Source: Patagioenas fasciata (taxonomy: Eukaryota > Chordata > Aves > Columbiformes > Columbidae). From it: a stretch of 64,000 nucleotides of DNA. The stretch lies in the NCBI RefSeq assembly GCF_037038585.1, contig NC_092521.1, positions 70,112,898 to 70,176,897 of the forward strand, read 5' to 3'. This document shows positions 1 through 12,200 of the stretch, piece after piece (position 1 is the stretch's first letter; each line of letters opens with the position of its first letter). The translations under genes were made by a program, and so were the position numbers. The notes beneath the pieces were generated by a model, which was given only the letters and a program-made list of their open reading frames with translations, searched no databases and was not told where the DNA came from.

Positions 1-2238
1 TTCAGTCCTGATTTTTCCTTCCTGTGTTCTTGTTAGTGTTAGACACAGGAGAAGTAAACTGACTCAGTAGCCGTGTCACTGGCTGTATATTTTCCTTTTT
101 TGTTGCTTTTCCCTTTTTGTTCCCTTAGAAATACTTTTGTTGACTCAGCTCTTCATTTGTTGACTGTCTTGTCTCCAACAAGTTCCTCCTCTTGTAAGTA
201 CAGCACCCTGTCCTTCTTCTGTCCCTTGCTCTCTGATTCTGAAGCAGTCCAAGAGATGAAGAGTCCCCCTCTCCATGAGGAGAGGATCTCCTTTCTGCTG
301 CCAGCTTAACCTTTTGGTAGGGGAGTAAAAACTCTTGAGCATTTGACTTGTTTCTTTTAACACATCATTGAAAACTTTTTCTTTAATGCTTTAAACCTAA
401 TAATAGGTTCGAATAGAAATAATTTCTATGCATTGAGGTCAGTAAAACCTGATGAAATTCAACTAAAGTAAAGAACATCTGATTCAGTCATATTGAACCT
501 GCTTATTAGATAGACAGGATGCATTGCAAAGTGTTCACTCAGCAAGAAGCATTTTATTTCTGTAGATTTTCTAATGGAAAGTGCTCTTACATCTTTATCA
601 ACAAACCTCTCTGCATCTACTAGAACAGCTCCTGGAGTGGACACACTTATTCTGGAATGAGTTACTTTTTTATTTATTCCAGCAGGATTTTTTTTTTTTC
701 AAGTATACAAGGATTAACATAAACAGCAACATCTTCCAAAATTCATGCCTACTGTAAGACTGGTATTATTCTAAATGGAGAACTATTAAATGTCTTTCTT
801 CATGCAGTTATTTTGTAATACTTCAAGGAGACAGTTGATGTACTACAAAGGAAAACCCTGATTACCTATGATCATGTGGTGCCTTTTGCAGGAACACATC
901 CACTAGCCCCAGTATCATGGTCATACGATTTGCATAATAACTTTCTGCCTATCCCCTTTCATATTTCCATTACAATTGTATAAGAGAGAATCTTAGTATT
1001 TTTCTCTGCTGTTAAACAGCTGCTGCATTTCAGTGGTGGTGAAACAATTCTACATATTATTTTCCTCTTTTTTAGTGAAAGTGCTTTGGGATTTCTCTAG
1101 CTGAAAGGTGGCACAGAAATGCAAATTATTCTTAGCTGTGTAACTCAGAATTACCTTTGCATTTTGTTCTTGATCTGTACCTCTATAGAAAGCAATCCTG
1201 AAAACAGTGACATTAGGTGTGCTCATATAACTGATATACTTTTGGGGAAAATAAACAGATTGGACTGCCAACTGCTATATGAATATTGTAATCCAATAAA
1301 TGTTCGTGCTGAAGAGTATACCCTTTAATGAATTTTTGACAGAACAATTTAATCTAATTTATAGGTTCAGAAAACAAAGCCTGGTAAATGTATGTCATAC
1401 CTTCTCAAGTTTCTTTTTCCCCAGAATTAACAGAGACATTTGTGTTCACATCAATACATGCTCTTTGAATCCTTTTATGTAAGTTTCCTTTAGTAATGAC
1501 TGTAATAAAATATATCGCAGCAGAGGCTTGTAAAATATAAGCCTGCTTAAGTTACTCAGTAAAGATAACATTTCTTCAAAACTGCAGAAAATCTAGCTGC
1601 ATGCAAATTAAATTTAGATCTCTCCTTTGCAGATAGTTAAAAGTCTGGCAGACCAAGAAAAATCCATAAATATGATTGCAGTGACAGAAAGTAAAATAAC
1701 AAAGAGGTCTCTGACGTCCAGGCAGCACGTGCGCACCCAGCGCAGGAGAAGTCTCTTTGCAGGATGGTCAGTGGTTTGCTCTCCATCCCCATTAGGTGGC
1801 TGCCTCCACTACAAAGCTTTCCAAAAGCAACCAGACAAGATTTGAACAAAACCAAAACTCTGAATGAGAGGGCAAGAAAAAAGTGGTTATCACACTTTTA
1901 TTGAGTTATTTAGCCATGACCAGCAATAGTGTCTCCAACAGTTACAGATCTTCCATCTTGCTGCTACTACACAAATGTCAGCAACAATTTTGATAAATAC
2001 TCTCCCATTTACATCCTGCTTAGTGCTATGGCAAAATCATTGGTAAGGCTGGTTACTCGCAGGGATTGCTACCACAACTGCAGTATGGGTTAGCACAAAT
2101 GGTTCAGCCAGGTCACCACCTTTCCTCTTGTAGGACTCCTAGAGGAGACTGCAGTAGTCCACGGGAGGCAGATGTTGCAGTGGAGGGCTATTTTGATAGA
2201 GATTGAAAAGCAATGCTCGCAACTACAGCACATGTGAG
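1..2238. other. Intergenic or upstream sequence, no gene seen
   Basis: AT-rich sequence with only short chance reading frames (up to 78 codons). In human the neighbour upstream of this gene is PTPN3, but I recognise no part of it here. A moderately CpG-containing patch at about 1700-1800 has no identifiable feature. Confidence 0.6.
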
Positions 2239-2371
2239 GGCTGAATGTAATTTTGGGACTGTACAAATGCAAGAGTAGTTATATTTACACAGTCCTAAAA
2301 TTACATTCGGCCATTTGAAGGCAACTGTGAGGCTGACATGGACCCCGGTGAAGATGAGTTTGACACCCCTG
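2239..2371. mobile_element. hAT-like foldback MITE, left terminus missing
   Basis: One of four related copies in this window. The right arm is intact and ends GAGTTTGACACCCCTG at 2371. The inner part of the left arm (GGCTGAATGTAATTTT, 2239-2254) is present, but its outer 60 or so bases, including the TIR, are not recognisable. The middle carries the same ACTGTACAAATG-type loop as the other copies. The CAGGGGTGTC-type terminus points to the hAT superfamily. There is no coding capacity, so it is non-autonomous. Confidence 0.75.
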
Positions 2372-3949
2372 CTCTAGGGCTTGTCCATCTCAAGAGAGTA
2401 TGTAGACGGGTAGAATGTAAAAGTACAAACCCAAATGTAAATACTAGGTTAAATACCTCTCATCTTGCAATTAATGTAATGCAGCATCCTGAGGACCCAC
2501 AGTTGCTCAAGGATCTTTTTTCAGGGCTAAAGATAGCTCTGCTGGTAACATGAGACAAAATAACAGTGGAATTGTTTTACTCCAAGAGAGGCTGGGTACT
2601 AAGGAATCAGCTTTATTTCCTGCCAACACCACCTCCTTCCAGAAGATCCTTTACTGTGAGGCCTGTCTTCTATTCCTTAGTATGAGATTTAATGGGACCT
2701 CAGACTCTCTATGGCCATTCTCTAAACATGGAACTGCTTCTCTGGTATGGCCACTGGCCTGCGTTATTTGTGTGCTATTAATACAAGTCAAGCAAGCCTA
2801 GGTTTACGTATTTTAAAGTATTAAACTTCTGTCTTCATGTCAGATGTTGAAAAAGACAAAGGGCTGAAGCCTCACAGCTGAGTAAAGATTATAGCATGGC
2901 AAAAGATTTGCTCGGTTTTCTGCCAGGCCAGTCCTGAGTAATGCCAGACCTCCTTTACACTCCACTCTCCTTTGCACCAGCATTGCTGTAGCTTCCTCAA
3001 GAGACAACAGTATTTGTGCTGAATTTCCAGCCCTTAAGATCATTTGTGCTGCTTATGGCACGCAAGCAAGCTTTATGGGACTGTGATACCTTCACAGTGT
3101 TCAAAGCAGTGAAAGAACCCCAAGGTATGCTGCACCATTCAGGATCTGAAAGAAATTTCCAATTCTGCTTCGAGTGCAAAAGAAAAAATCTGTTAACAAC
3201 AAAAAAAGTCTACTCTGGATTGTGAACATAGCAGGCAAAGATTAGCACCTTTTCAACCTGTTTCTATAAGCTCTTTTATGCTGCTATACAGCACAGAAGG
3301 GCTGTGGATGCAACTGTGCCAAAGATCATGCAGTTTAGTGACAGTCTTGGCTGATGAGATACTTCAGACCTGATCCAGTGCCCTGAAGAAACACAGAAAA
3401 GGATGCAGAAGCAGCAGGCAGTTACCTAATACTATCAAGTCTCAATAAAAAATGACAAGGTGAGACATTTTGGCAGGCTTTCAGAACACCTAATAGGACA
3501 ATGCCTGTGTAAACTGGCCTGGAAGCAAGGTTAAGGGAAATAAATCCACAACAGAAGAAAATTTCAGAAGCAGCAAATTATTTCAGTTCAAAGCCCCTAA
3601 CATTACATTTGACCATCGAGTGACAGAATTAGTCCCACTGATTGTTTCCACGAGACATGATTCACATCAAGTATTTTATACATAGCAATTCAGCACAAGT
3701 GCTCCCACCCGAGCCAGAATACATAAATATTTAACTTACTGGCTGAGCGACTGCCAATTACGTGGTGTGACAATTTGTACCTATGGATTTGCTATGACAC
3801 TTAAATAAACCCATACTCAGCCTCGCTTATGGTTGCAGAAACGAAAGCAAGCAAAACCCCTGGAAGCTCTGGAGGGTCTGATTTTTCCACATGGCCACGT
3901 TCTCGTATTTGCTTCCTTAAACCACCAGCCCACAGTGATCTCAAAGGCA
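2372..3949. other. Upstream sequence, no gene seen
   Basis: No conserved coding frame, RNA gene or clear repeat. GC content rises towards the CpG island from about 3830. Confidence 0.6.
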
Positions 3950-4754
3950 AATTGCGGGAGCACTTTCACCCACCGGGCAGCCGTGTTTGCGGGGAAAACG
4001 GAGAGGTGCTCCCCTCCTCCTCTCTTCGGGACCCGCCGCTTCGGACTTCCCCAGCACATGCGGGACGTGTCCTTCTGGCTGCGCCCGGGCTCGTTAGTTC
4101 GCCGTCCACCCCGTGTCGCTTCTTAACTGGCTGTTAACTTCCCACAGCCCTTTTCCGGCCCGTCCCAAGGGCCGCATGCGGCAGACAGGGGGCAAACGTG
4201 GGCCAGCGGGGCCAGAGCAGCGAGCTCGGTGTAAAGGACGGACCGCTCCCGGACCCCGTGTGTGTGCGGCCCGGCGGCGGTCCCGACGGGCCGCATTCCG
4301 GAGCAAAGGGGGCGCCCTGAGGCCGCAGGCCCGGCCGGGGGAGGCCCCGCAGCTCCGCAGGTGAGACCGGGAGCGCCCCCTCCCCGCCGCCCCTGTCGTA
4401 TCCCGGGGGCGGTGGCGAGGGGCAGCCACCGCGCAGACGCCGCCCCACCGGCCGGAGCGATCGTCCCACCTGCCGCGGAGCCGGGGCAGTTGCAGGAGGA
4501 GCGGCGCGGCTCGGCGCTTCCTCGCATCGCGCTGCTGGGCTGCGGCCGGCGGCGATCTGAGCTAAGGCGGAGGAAGCCGGCGGGCTGAGGGAGCGCCCTC
4601 CGGACCCGCCACCACCTCGGCCACCACCACAGGTGGCTTCCTGTGGCCCGCCTCAGCAGCTCCCCCTGCCCGCCGTTCTGCTTCACCCGCCTCAGCACGG
4701 CAGGAGGGGCCGTGCCGGCGGCGGGCGGCGCTGCAGAGGGCGGAGCGGGCGGCA

Positions 4755-4763
4755 GGGGCGGGC
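4755..4763 (+). promoter_or_regulatory. GC box (Sp1/KLF-type site)
   Basis: The motif GGGGCGGGC lies 128 bp upstream of the EPB41L4B start codon, within a run of GGGCGG-like motifs at about 4740-4765. Such sites bind Sp1/KLF factors in CpG-island promoters. The match is seen directly; its use is inferred. Confidence 0.45.
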
Positions 4764-4890
4764 CGGACGGCGCCCGGCGCGGGCTGGCTCCCGGCGGGCG
4801 GCGCTGCTGCGTTGCTCTGGGAGGCGCCGCGGGGCCGGGCGCGGAGCTGCGGGCTCGGGGGTGTGAGCGGCCGGGCAGGGCGCCCCCAGG

Positions 4891-5178
4891 ATGCTGCGGT
4901 TCCTGCGCAGGACCTTTGGCCGGCGGTCGATGCAGCGCTACGGGCGAGGAGCCGGGCGAAGTGGGCTCGGCGGCGAGGGGGACGAGCGGGACGGGGGGCT
5001 GCGAGGAGCCGCCGCCGCTGCCGTCGGCTCGGGAGGCTTCCCCTCCTCGCCGCACCCCGGAGGGGTCGTGCACAGCGCCGGAGCCCCCGTCCACATCCCG
5101 GCGGCTGGCGGCAGTAAGCCGGTGCTGCAGTGCCGCGTCCTGCTCCTGGACGGGACCGAAGTCAACGTGGAGCTGCCG
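4891..5178 (+). CDS. EPB41L4B: EPB41L4B coding exon 1 (FERM-domain protein EHM2/LULU2), N-terminus
   Basis: This exon encodes residues 1-96. It begins MLRFLRRTFGRRSMQRY, the diagnostic basic N-terminus of EPB41L4B; the paralogue EPB41L5 begins similarly but lacks this long spacer. A Gly/Ala/Ser/Pro-rich low-complexity spacer follows (about residues 18-66). The first strand of the FERM F1 (ubiquitin-like) lobe starts near residue 77 with LQCRVLLLDGTEVNVELP. The start is well supported: A is at -3 of the ATG, and an in-frame TGA at 4864-4866 closes the frame upstream. The exon ends after codon 96 at a GTGAGT donor (5179-5184), phase 0. EPB41L4B links membrane proteins to the cortical actin cytoskeleton, and in mammals it activates p114RhoGEF at epithelial apical junctions and promotes motility. 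The full protein in relatives is roughly 500-900 residues depending on isoform, so only the beginning is here. Confidence 0.96.
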
Positions 5179-5184
5179 GTGAGT
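5179..5184 (+). other. EPB41L4B: 5' splice site of EPB41L4B intron 1
   Basis: The sequence CCG|GTGAGT matches the U2-type donor consensus from +1 to +6. Using it keeps the FERM frame, with Leu-Pro as the last codons of exon 1, and matches the phase of the exon 2 acceptor. The open frame runs on to 5427, but the translation loses FERM character immediately after this site. Confidence 0.93.
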
Positions 5185-6260
5185 AACGTGCGCTTGGCTC
5201 CCGTGCCTGCGAAACAGCGCTTGCATCTACCTTCTTCCCTCCTCTGCATCGTCGCCCCCTTCCTGGTGACAGGCACCTGCGTGTCCCGTCCCCCCCACGG
5301 CTGCACAACATTCGCTGTTCTCCGAACAAGCCTCGCTAGTTTCTTCCTCCCCTTCGCGGGCGTCCTCGCCGGCGTCCCCGCCTGCATGCACCTGCTGCCA
5401 GGTGTGCGGCGTGCCTCCCCGTCATGACCGCCGCTCCGCTCGCCCCCCGCCGCCCGCCCCCTTCCTGCCGCCTGAAACCGTCTGCGTCCCTTTTCCCGGA
5501 GCGAACGTGGAGGCGGGCACCTGCTCTCCTCCCCCGCCGCAGCCAAAAAACAGCCCCCCGCAGCGATGCCTTGAGCAGCGCCTTTCCCAGGAGGGGCCGC
5601 CCCTGTGGTGCGGGGCGCTACTGGTGTGTGTGCCTGGCTGCTGGGGGGCGATTCTCGTGGCCCCCACCCGACGGCACCGCCGGCGTTAAAGGGGCTGGGG
5701 GGAGACCGGAGCCACTGCAGGGGAGTGGTGCTTTTGCCTTCCGTGTCCTCCGGCTTGTAGCCGGCGGGGGCGGCCCCTATCCCCGCAGGCAGTACCTGTA
5801 GCGCCAGGGGGGGGAGCGGGGCGAGGCCGCGCAGTGACCGCCGCGGCGGGGGTCTGCGGGGGCTCCGCCGCCTATTTCTTGTTTTCTAACGCCCCCAGCG
5901 CTTCTCTGCTGGCGGCAGGCGAGCGGGGCTGGCGGAAAGGCCGCGGCGGCCTCCCTCGGGCGTGAGACGCGGAGCCGCGCACCGTCGGCGCTGCCCTCCG
6001 CCGGGGGTCGCCTGAGGAGCTACCCCTGTCCCGGGCAAGCGGCCGCCCCGTGCCGGGGAGGGACACCCGGGTGCAGAGCGGCGGTGCCGAGTAACCCCCG
6101 GGACACGCCCGCCCGGCCCCCGCGGGTTCGTCTGCCCTCCAGCCGCTCCCAGCGGCTCCTTGGGGACGGTGAGGACCGGGGGCCGTGGCTCGGGCGGCTG
6201 CGTGGACGGTGCCGCCGCTTAACTTTTCCCCCATTTGCCATTGTGCTGGGGGAATGAGGA

Positions 6261-9200
6261 AGGGACGGTGCCGGCCTGCGGAGCTGCGTGTGTTTGCCTG
6301 TTTGGGGAAGTGGGGTGGCGTTTGTAGGTACTTCGGTATCCCCAGAGTCCGTTGTGTGCCCTTTTTCTTCTCTTAAAGGAAGTTGCATTGTATATTACTA
6401 GCTTAGAGTTTGGGTTTTGCCAGACGTTCTTTCCTACAGTTGCTAAATAGCAATACCTGTCCTTTTTGGCTGACCTTTTCCCTGCCTCTTGAAAATCAAG
6501 TTTCCCATGAAATAATTGTGGAAGTTTATCATATTTGAAAAACATTTAATCGTCTTTCCATTTCAACCCAGTTAATCATCAGCGATTAAGCTTGGTCTAC
6601 AAAAGCAGGTGGGGAAACTTGCTAATAATGAGTGTAACAACCTGATAAATTGCTCACTAATCTCCAATAGTGTGAAAGACTTTTTTTTTTTCACAGTACC
6701 TTTTGAATCTTGTTAGGTGGCTTTCATATTAAAACTTACCTGTGTATATTGGCATCATTTCACTAAAACATGCAATTTGACAACCCTATGGTTTCTACTT
6801 ATGAGAAACCAAAGAGATCCAGTAAAGACTCATACAAGTGAATATAGAAGTATGTGAATGGAGCCACCTAGAGATACTTGCTGCAGTTATCTGGCCTCCC
6901 TTACCTTGCAGGCTAGATCACACACTTCCAGATATTGGAAATACTGATATATTTCCTCACATCTCCTTCACAACTTGCTGCAGTCCTTCTAACATCGTGG
7001 CACAAATCTTTTTTTAAAGAGGACTTGATGAATGTTATCAGCATACTAAGGATTTACTTATAGAGGTTTATGTAGATAAGCTCAGTAAATATTTTGGTTA
7101 AGGTTGTACTCATGCTCGTTTATCAGAGTTCAGCTTTTGCTGGAGAGCCTGTTTAAGGCGGTCTGTGTTTTTAAACCATCAGAAAATGAGGTAGTGGCAC
7201 TCTTCTTAGCCGTTGAGTATTGAAAGTATATGGAAGTATCTGCTTGGTCCAGTAAAGAAGCTGTGGAGCACTCCTGCTCGAATTTCACCTCTAAACGAAG
7301 CCTAGACTGCCAGTGTTTTCAAAATGTGATGTGCACACGTGGTGGTTGTAGTTCATTTGTCCGAAGACAGGGTAAGAAGTTGGTGTCTTTTTTTTCTCTG
7401 GAATCCGTAGGCTGGCGGATGACTCTGGAGCACGTAATAGCTGTCAATGTTTTGAGGATTAAAAACTGTTCTGTTGAATTACGTATCTGTTCCTCATGCT
7501 TTTTCCCTTTCTTTCACAGAAAGTAACGCCCACACTGAGAATTAGCAAAACTGAAAGAGGCGTTGCACCATTTATAGAAGTTGATCGATAAAGTTTCTCT
7601 GGGCTTTGCAGCTCTAGATTTTATGGGATTAGAGTTTGAAACAGAACGTGTTTAAATACTCAGAAGCTGTGGTACATTACTAGTTAAGATGAATGAATTG
7701 AGTAACATCTTTTCCACTTAAAAAAAATAGTGTGTGGTTGTTTTTCTCCATTTCAGCTCAAATGTCGTGGAAAAGAAGGGAGTGTGGGCTTCATCACCAG
7801 TGAGCAGCTTACCCATGAAGTATGTAGATAATTGCAGAGGTCTTCACTGTGACGCTGGTTGTGTTCGCAAGCACTTCTTTCAGGAGTTACTGGCATCTGT
7901 AATATGTGCTGTTCTTACTGCTTGCTAATGTTACACCCCAGTGGTCTTTCCAGTGGAAAAGGGAACTTGTTGATATTAGGACGTGATACTCTTGTAACTA
8001 CAAATTTTTAGGCTGCTAAGGCTTCACTTAAAAATAATTGAAAGGTTTATTAGATATGAAGGACTACAGGGTCTGTTTATTGTATGGAGTATTGGCAGAA
8101 AAGACATGACTATGGGAAGACTTTAGCTGTACATGTAGGAAAAAGTTTCAGGATTTTAGTTGACTTTTTGTTGTTGTTGTTTTATTTTTAATATTCAAGT
8201 AAAGCTAAAACCCTGAAAGTTTTATCTGGGTTAAATGTATCGGGTTCTGCCACAGTGTTGTCTCATATGTGGGGGCTGGTGATGGTGTTGGAAAAATAAA
8301 TCCTACATCAGTAGGTTGATAACTGTCTTTGGGGTTAAGATTAGCATTTATGTGACAGTATCCGTAGTAGAAACCATGCATCTGGTAAGCTCTTGTCCGC
8401 TCATGATGGTAACAGAAGTAGAGGTCTATCCTGATCTCAGAGTCGTTCCTCAGCTTGTCCTTCTAGGCTGTACAGCAATATTGTGGGCATAGTAATGTTT
8501 TCTATCTGCATTTTCACACCCACTCTCTCCTGGGGCATTTGCACTTTATTCTTTTTATCGCGTGTCCTCTGCCCTTGGACTGCCCCGCCTGCTCTCCTGC
8601 CCTCCCACGATGCTGTGTGTGCTTTCACTTAAAGGTGTCCTCTAGCTTTCCTGAACTTGTTTCGTACCCAGCTTTTGCCATACAAATGTCAACATTAAGT
8701 TATTCTGAGTGCTGCAGATACCCCCGGATAATAGTTTCTATACTCAGCGTCTTGCATGAAATTTCAAGGATTGCTTAGTGATGCTGGCTTTTTTGTTTAC
8801 TCTTAAGGGAAGAATCATGTACTTTGAAAGTATTCTTTCTAAATAGAATAATGTACTGTGTGGCTTTTTAAACCCAGGAGTTCCTCAGGGCCCTGTATTG
8901 AATGTGGGATGCTATTAAGGCTGGAGCTGTTGTATAGGAGTGAGTGGCAGTTCACCAGTTCTGTTGTTGTTGGGTGATTTCCCATGGGAAGGGCAGCACA
9001 AATGGTGTCGTTACTTCCTCTTGACCTGACACCACGTCTGCACATCTGAAATCTCGTTATAAGAATTGATGCAAGGAGGAAAATACTTACATTAGAAATG
9101 ACCCTTTCCTCCCTCTCACATAGATATCGGTGTGTTTCTTTTTACCATTGAGAACCTGGTTAGTATCTTTTGTGTTGCATCTTTGCTTCCATTTGAGGCT

Positions 9201-12200
9201 GTTAGATTTTGGAACTCAGCTGTAGGTAGATGGAAGGTCACTTGCTCACTACTGTCAAAATAATCTTCCTCCTGTTTCTCCAGAGGACTCATGACTTGAA
9301 CAAAAAACCGGTTATGGATGACGCTGTGTTCTTACATAAAGAATGCGGGGAAAGAGCATTGACATTTATGCAGCGATGATGATGCCTGCTAGTTAATATG
9401 TACATGGAATAGTCTATAGATGAATCTCGAGTTAGGATTTTGGATGAGCCAAATTTTTGTTGACTTTAAGACATGGTTGCTGGCATTTCTAAAAACTGAC
9501 TTTCTGATTTTTAATTCACTGCATCTTACAAAAGCTTAAAGGGAGGATATGAAAGATGGCTATTCAGTGGGACTGTCCAGAGTAGCAGGAATTAATATCC
9601 TTGTTCTTAATGCCACTGAAAGCAGTATTCTGTGATATGATGGGGGAGGATGGGGAGGAGAATAAATACATGTACGGTGTTCTTGTGTTTGTTTGATCTC
9701 ATGTAAGTTTACTCAACTATGGAAGTCCTCATCCTGCAAAGCATATACGGGATACCTTACATTTTCTGTGATGTGAAGCCGCAGCTGACAATGTGTTGCC
9801 TGTCATCAATACTCCTTTCTAAAAATCCCCTTGCTCTCATAAATTTCTGTGTTGCTATGTTTGCATCATTACAAAGATGTGTGCAATGTATTATAAAATA
9901 CGTGATGTTTAATGATTAAATTAATGAATAAGTCAAATCTATGGATTGTTTTCAGATGGATAGCTTTTGTATTATTTCTTTGCCTTCCTTTAGTGTATCT
10001 GTTTATAATTGTTTCTGCTGCTATGGAAACACTTCAGGATAGGGATAGTAAATGTTCTTCAGTACATTTTTCTAATCTCTAATCTTCTATATTGTATCCC
10101 TTTCTTGTTGGAGTAAGACAAACATAACAAAACTTGCTATCTGGCCTCTATGCTTACATCAAATGTAAATATGAAATTAACTCTTGAGTAGTCATCTCTG
10201 TCTTGTGATTATTGGTTGGTGTGTTTGATTTTCTAAAGTTATATTTATCGGGAGAGAAGTACAACTAATTTTTTCTTTGTTTTTCCATCACACATGGAAA
10301 TGCACAAACGTGTGTTTGTAAACACTTGGATTCAAGCCATTCTCTGGAGTCTCCTAACTGAGGTATTACCTCCACTCAAATATATATATATTTTACATTA
10401 GATGTGGGAGAGGATTTTTTTATTCTTTAAAGCTTTTATCACTTATGAATTTGATAATATGCCTTCTTTATGAAGAAGTTACCTTTGAACAACGTAACAT
10501 TTTCCAGCAAGTACTCTGAATTTTAAAAGCACGTTCACAGCACTGGAGAGGCCTCTTATGTTCCCAAACTCCTGTGGGCACCAGCACCTGTAATCCCCTT
10601 CATAAACTGACCAAGCTCCATTTTCAGAAGGGGGTATTTTGCTTCTGCAGCTCATGTTGAAATGTCTGTTCATTACCTTACAGCTCTGATCAAGTAACTG
10701 TAGCTAAAACTCCATGTGTGGTCCTCTGGCAGTAGCCTTTAGTTATGTTACATATGTACAATATACTTTGATGCATTGCTGTGTATACTGAAGCTGTGTG
10801 AAAAGCATCCATAGCATAATCATATACAGAATCAGGGACATACGCAGCCCCAGAGAAATAGAAATGAGATGGAGTGTGCACATGTGAGTGCACCTGTGCT
10901 TCAGGTTAGGTTCTTGAGAGAGAAGAGGGAATTTTAGATGCTTGACACTCTCAGCAAATGTGCCCAATAAATCTACAGCAGATAAAAGACATTTTAACAG
11001 TACATAGTAAAAGGGGGAGACAATGAACAGCATTTTGTTTTGGCATATGTTAGATAAATTCTGCTTGTGAGTTCCATTAGTTATTTATGGAAGCCAATAC
11101 CATTTTTCAGTGCAATACAGATAGACAGGATAACAGAATCACTGCTGCAAAGAGCTGACAACCAGTGAGGGGGAGAAAGCCGATGATGAGAGCAGTGTAC
11201 TGCAAAGACAAAAGTATGAGCACCTGGTACTGATTCTTTGATGGAGAGCTTATGTGTTTGAAGAGATGGGGAGAAGATAAGGTGGTTGTATGCATTCTTT
11301 TGGAAGCGGTTTTACAATGGACTAGAACACAGCTATGCTTAGGAAAGTAACCATGGGAAATGTCAATGTGGCTGGCTTGTTAGCACAAAAATGTGTTTCA
11401 GTAGCAACTGCTTGCACCAGACTTAACTGTGCAATCATGAACACTGGAGAAACCATGGATTTGAATGGAGATGATCAATAAGAAGGAAGCTTTCAGAACA
11501 GTTAGAAAATGTGTTTATTTGTAAACAGTGTACACCTAATATGTGTGGTATTGTGAGGGGTTGTTTGTTTGGTTTCGTTGTTGTTTGTTTGGGGTTTGTT
11601 TGTTGGGGTGTTTGTTTTGTTTTTCCCCAGTGGTTGTGTTTCTAGACTAGGTTGCTGGGTAGCAGACATGTAGATTCAGGCTCTCTGTAGTGGTCCTGAA
11701 GAGGAAATAGAATGTCCGGGCTTGTAAAAAAGTTCTTACAATGGAGGTTTTGTTTGGATTGCAGAAGGTAATATAGGAAGAAAAAGGCTGAAATGTTGAA
11801 GAAACTAGAAATGGTATAGAAAGCATGGCACATCTTGTCTATCCAGTTCGTTACAGAAACAGACAGGGGGCAGAGATCTCTAGTCTTGGTGCTCTATGGA
11901 TGCTTTCCTTCCTCAGATGCTTCCTTGGGCTTCTGCTTGTAGCCCCTCTCTAAGTATCTCTTCCTGTAACCATCTCCAAGAGGCTGACTTCATTCTATGT
12001 TGCTCCTTCTCCAAGCATACGTGCATTTCCCTATTCACGGCTTCTGTTTTTAAATTCTCACCTATTCCCACCCGCCCTTTGGAGTTTCCTCCCTGAGCAA
12101 TTTTCTGTACTTTTTAGTTTTGTATGTGTATGTTTGTTTCTTTGTTTATTTTCTTCCCACTCTGTTTTTCCTATCTGTAAATGCAGTTTTCTTCGCATCC

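Larger units (their letters stand above)
3950..6260. promoter_or_regulatory. EPB41L4B: CpG island and presumed promoter of EPB41L4B
   Basis: GC content and CpG density rise abruptly near 3950, stay very high through about 6200 and then fall back to AT-rich intron. The block surrounds coding exon 1 and contains several GC-box motifs, for example GGGGCGGGC at 4755-4763 and further GGGCGG-type sites just upstream. I see no convincing TATA box at a sensible distance from the start codon, which fits a dispersed, TATA-less CpG-island promoter. The transcription start cannot be placed from sequence alone; it is most likely between about 4100 and 4850. Long open frames on both strands here (up to 367 codons on the minus strand) reflect the scarcity of AT-rich stop codons and are not genes. 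Confidence 0.85.

Noticed and set aside
1..3949. Possible 3' exon of the neighbouring gene (PTPN3 in human synteny)
   Set aside because: I found no phosphatase or other recognisable coding segment. The neighbour is presumably further upstream.
4123..5226. 367-codon minus-strand open frame opposite EPB41L4B exon 1
   Set aside because: It lies wholly inside the CpG island, where stop codons are rare. The translation is Pro/Ala/Arg/Gly low-complexity with no domain, and the opposite strand carries the conserved exon.
5179..5427. Read-through of the EPB41L4B exon 1 frame past the donor
   Set aside because: A consensus GTGAGT ends the exon exactly where FERM homology stops, and the phase fits exon 2. 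The extension is intron sequence.
7230..7526. 98-codon frame with an internal donor-like GTAAGA
   Set aside because: There is no matching acceptor context or recognisable protein; it is typical intron noise.
8878..8899. Sequence that translates to GVPQGPVL, like the LINE reverse-transcriptase motif
   Set aside because: The similarity does not continue on either side, so a 22-base chance match or an unprovable scrap is the better reading.
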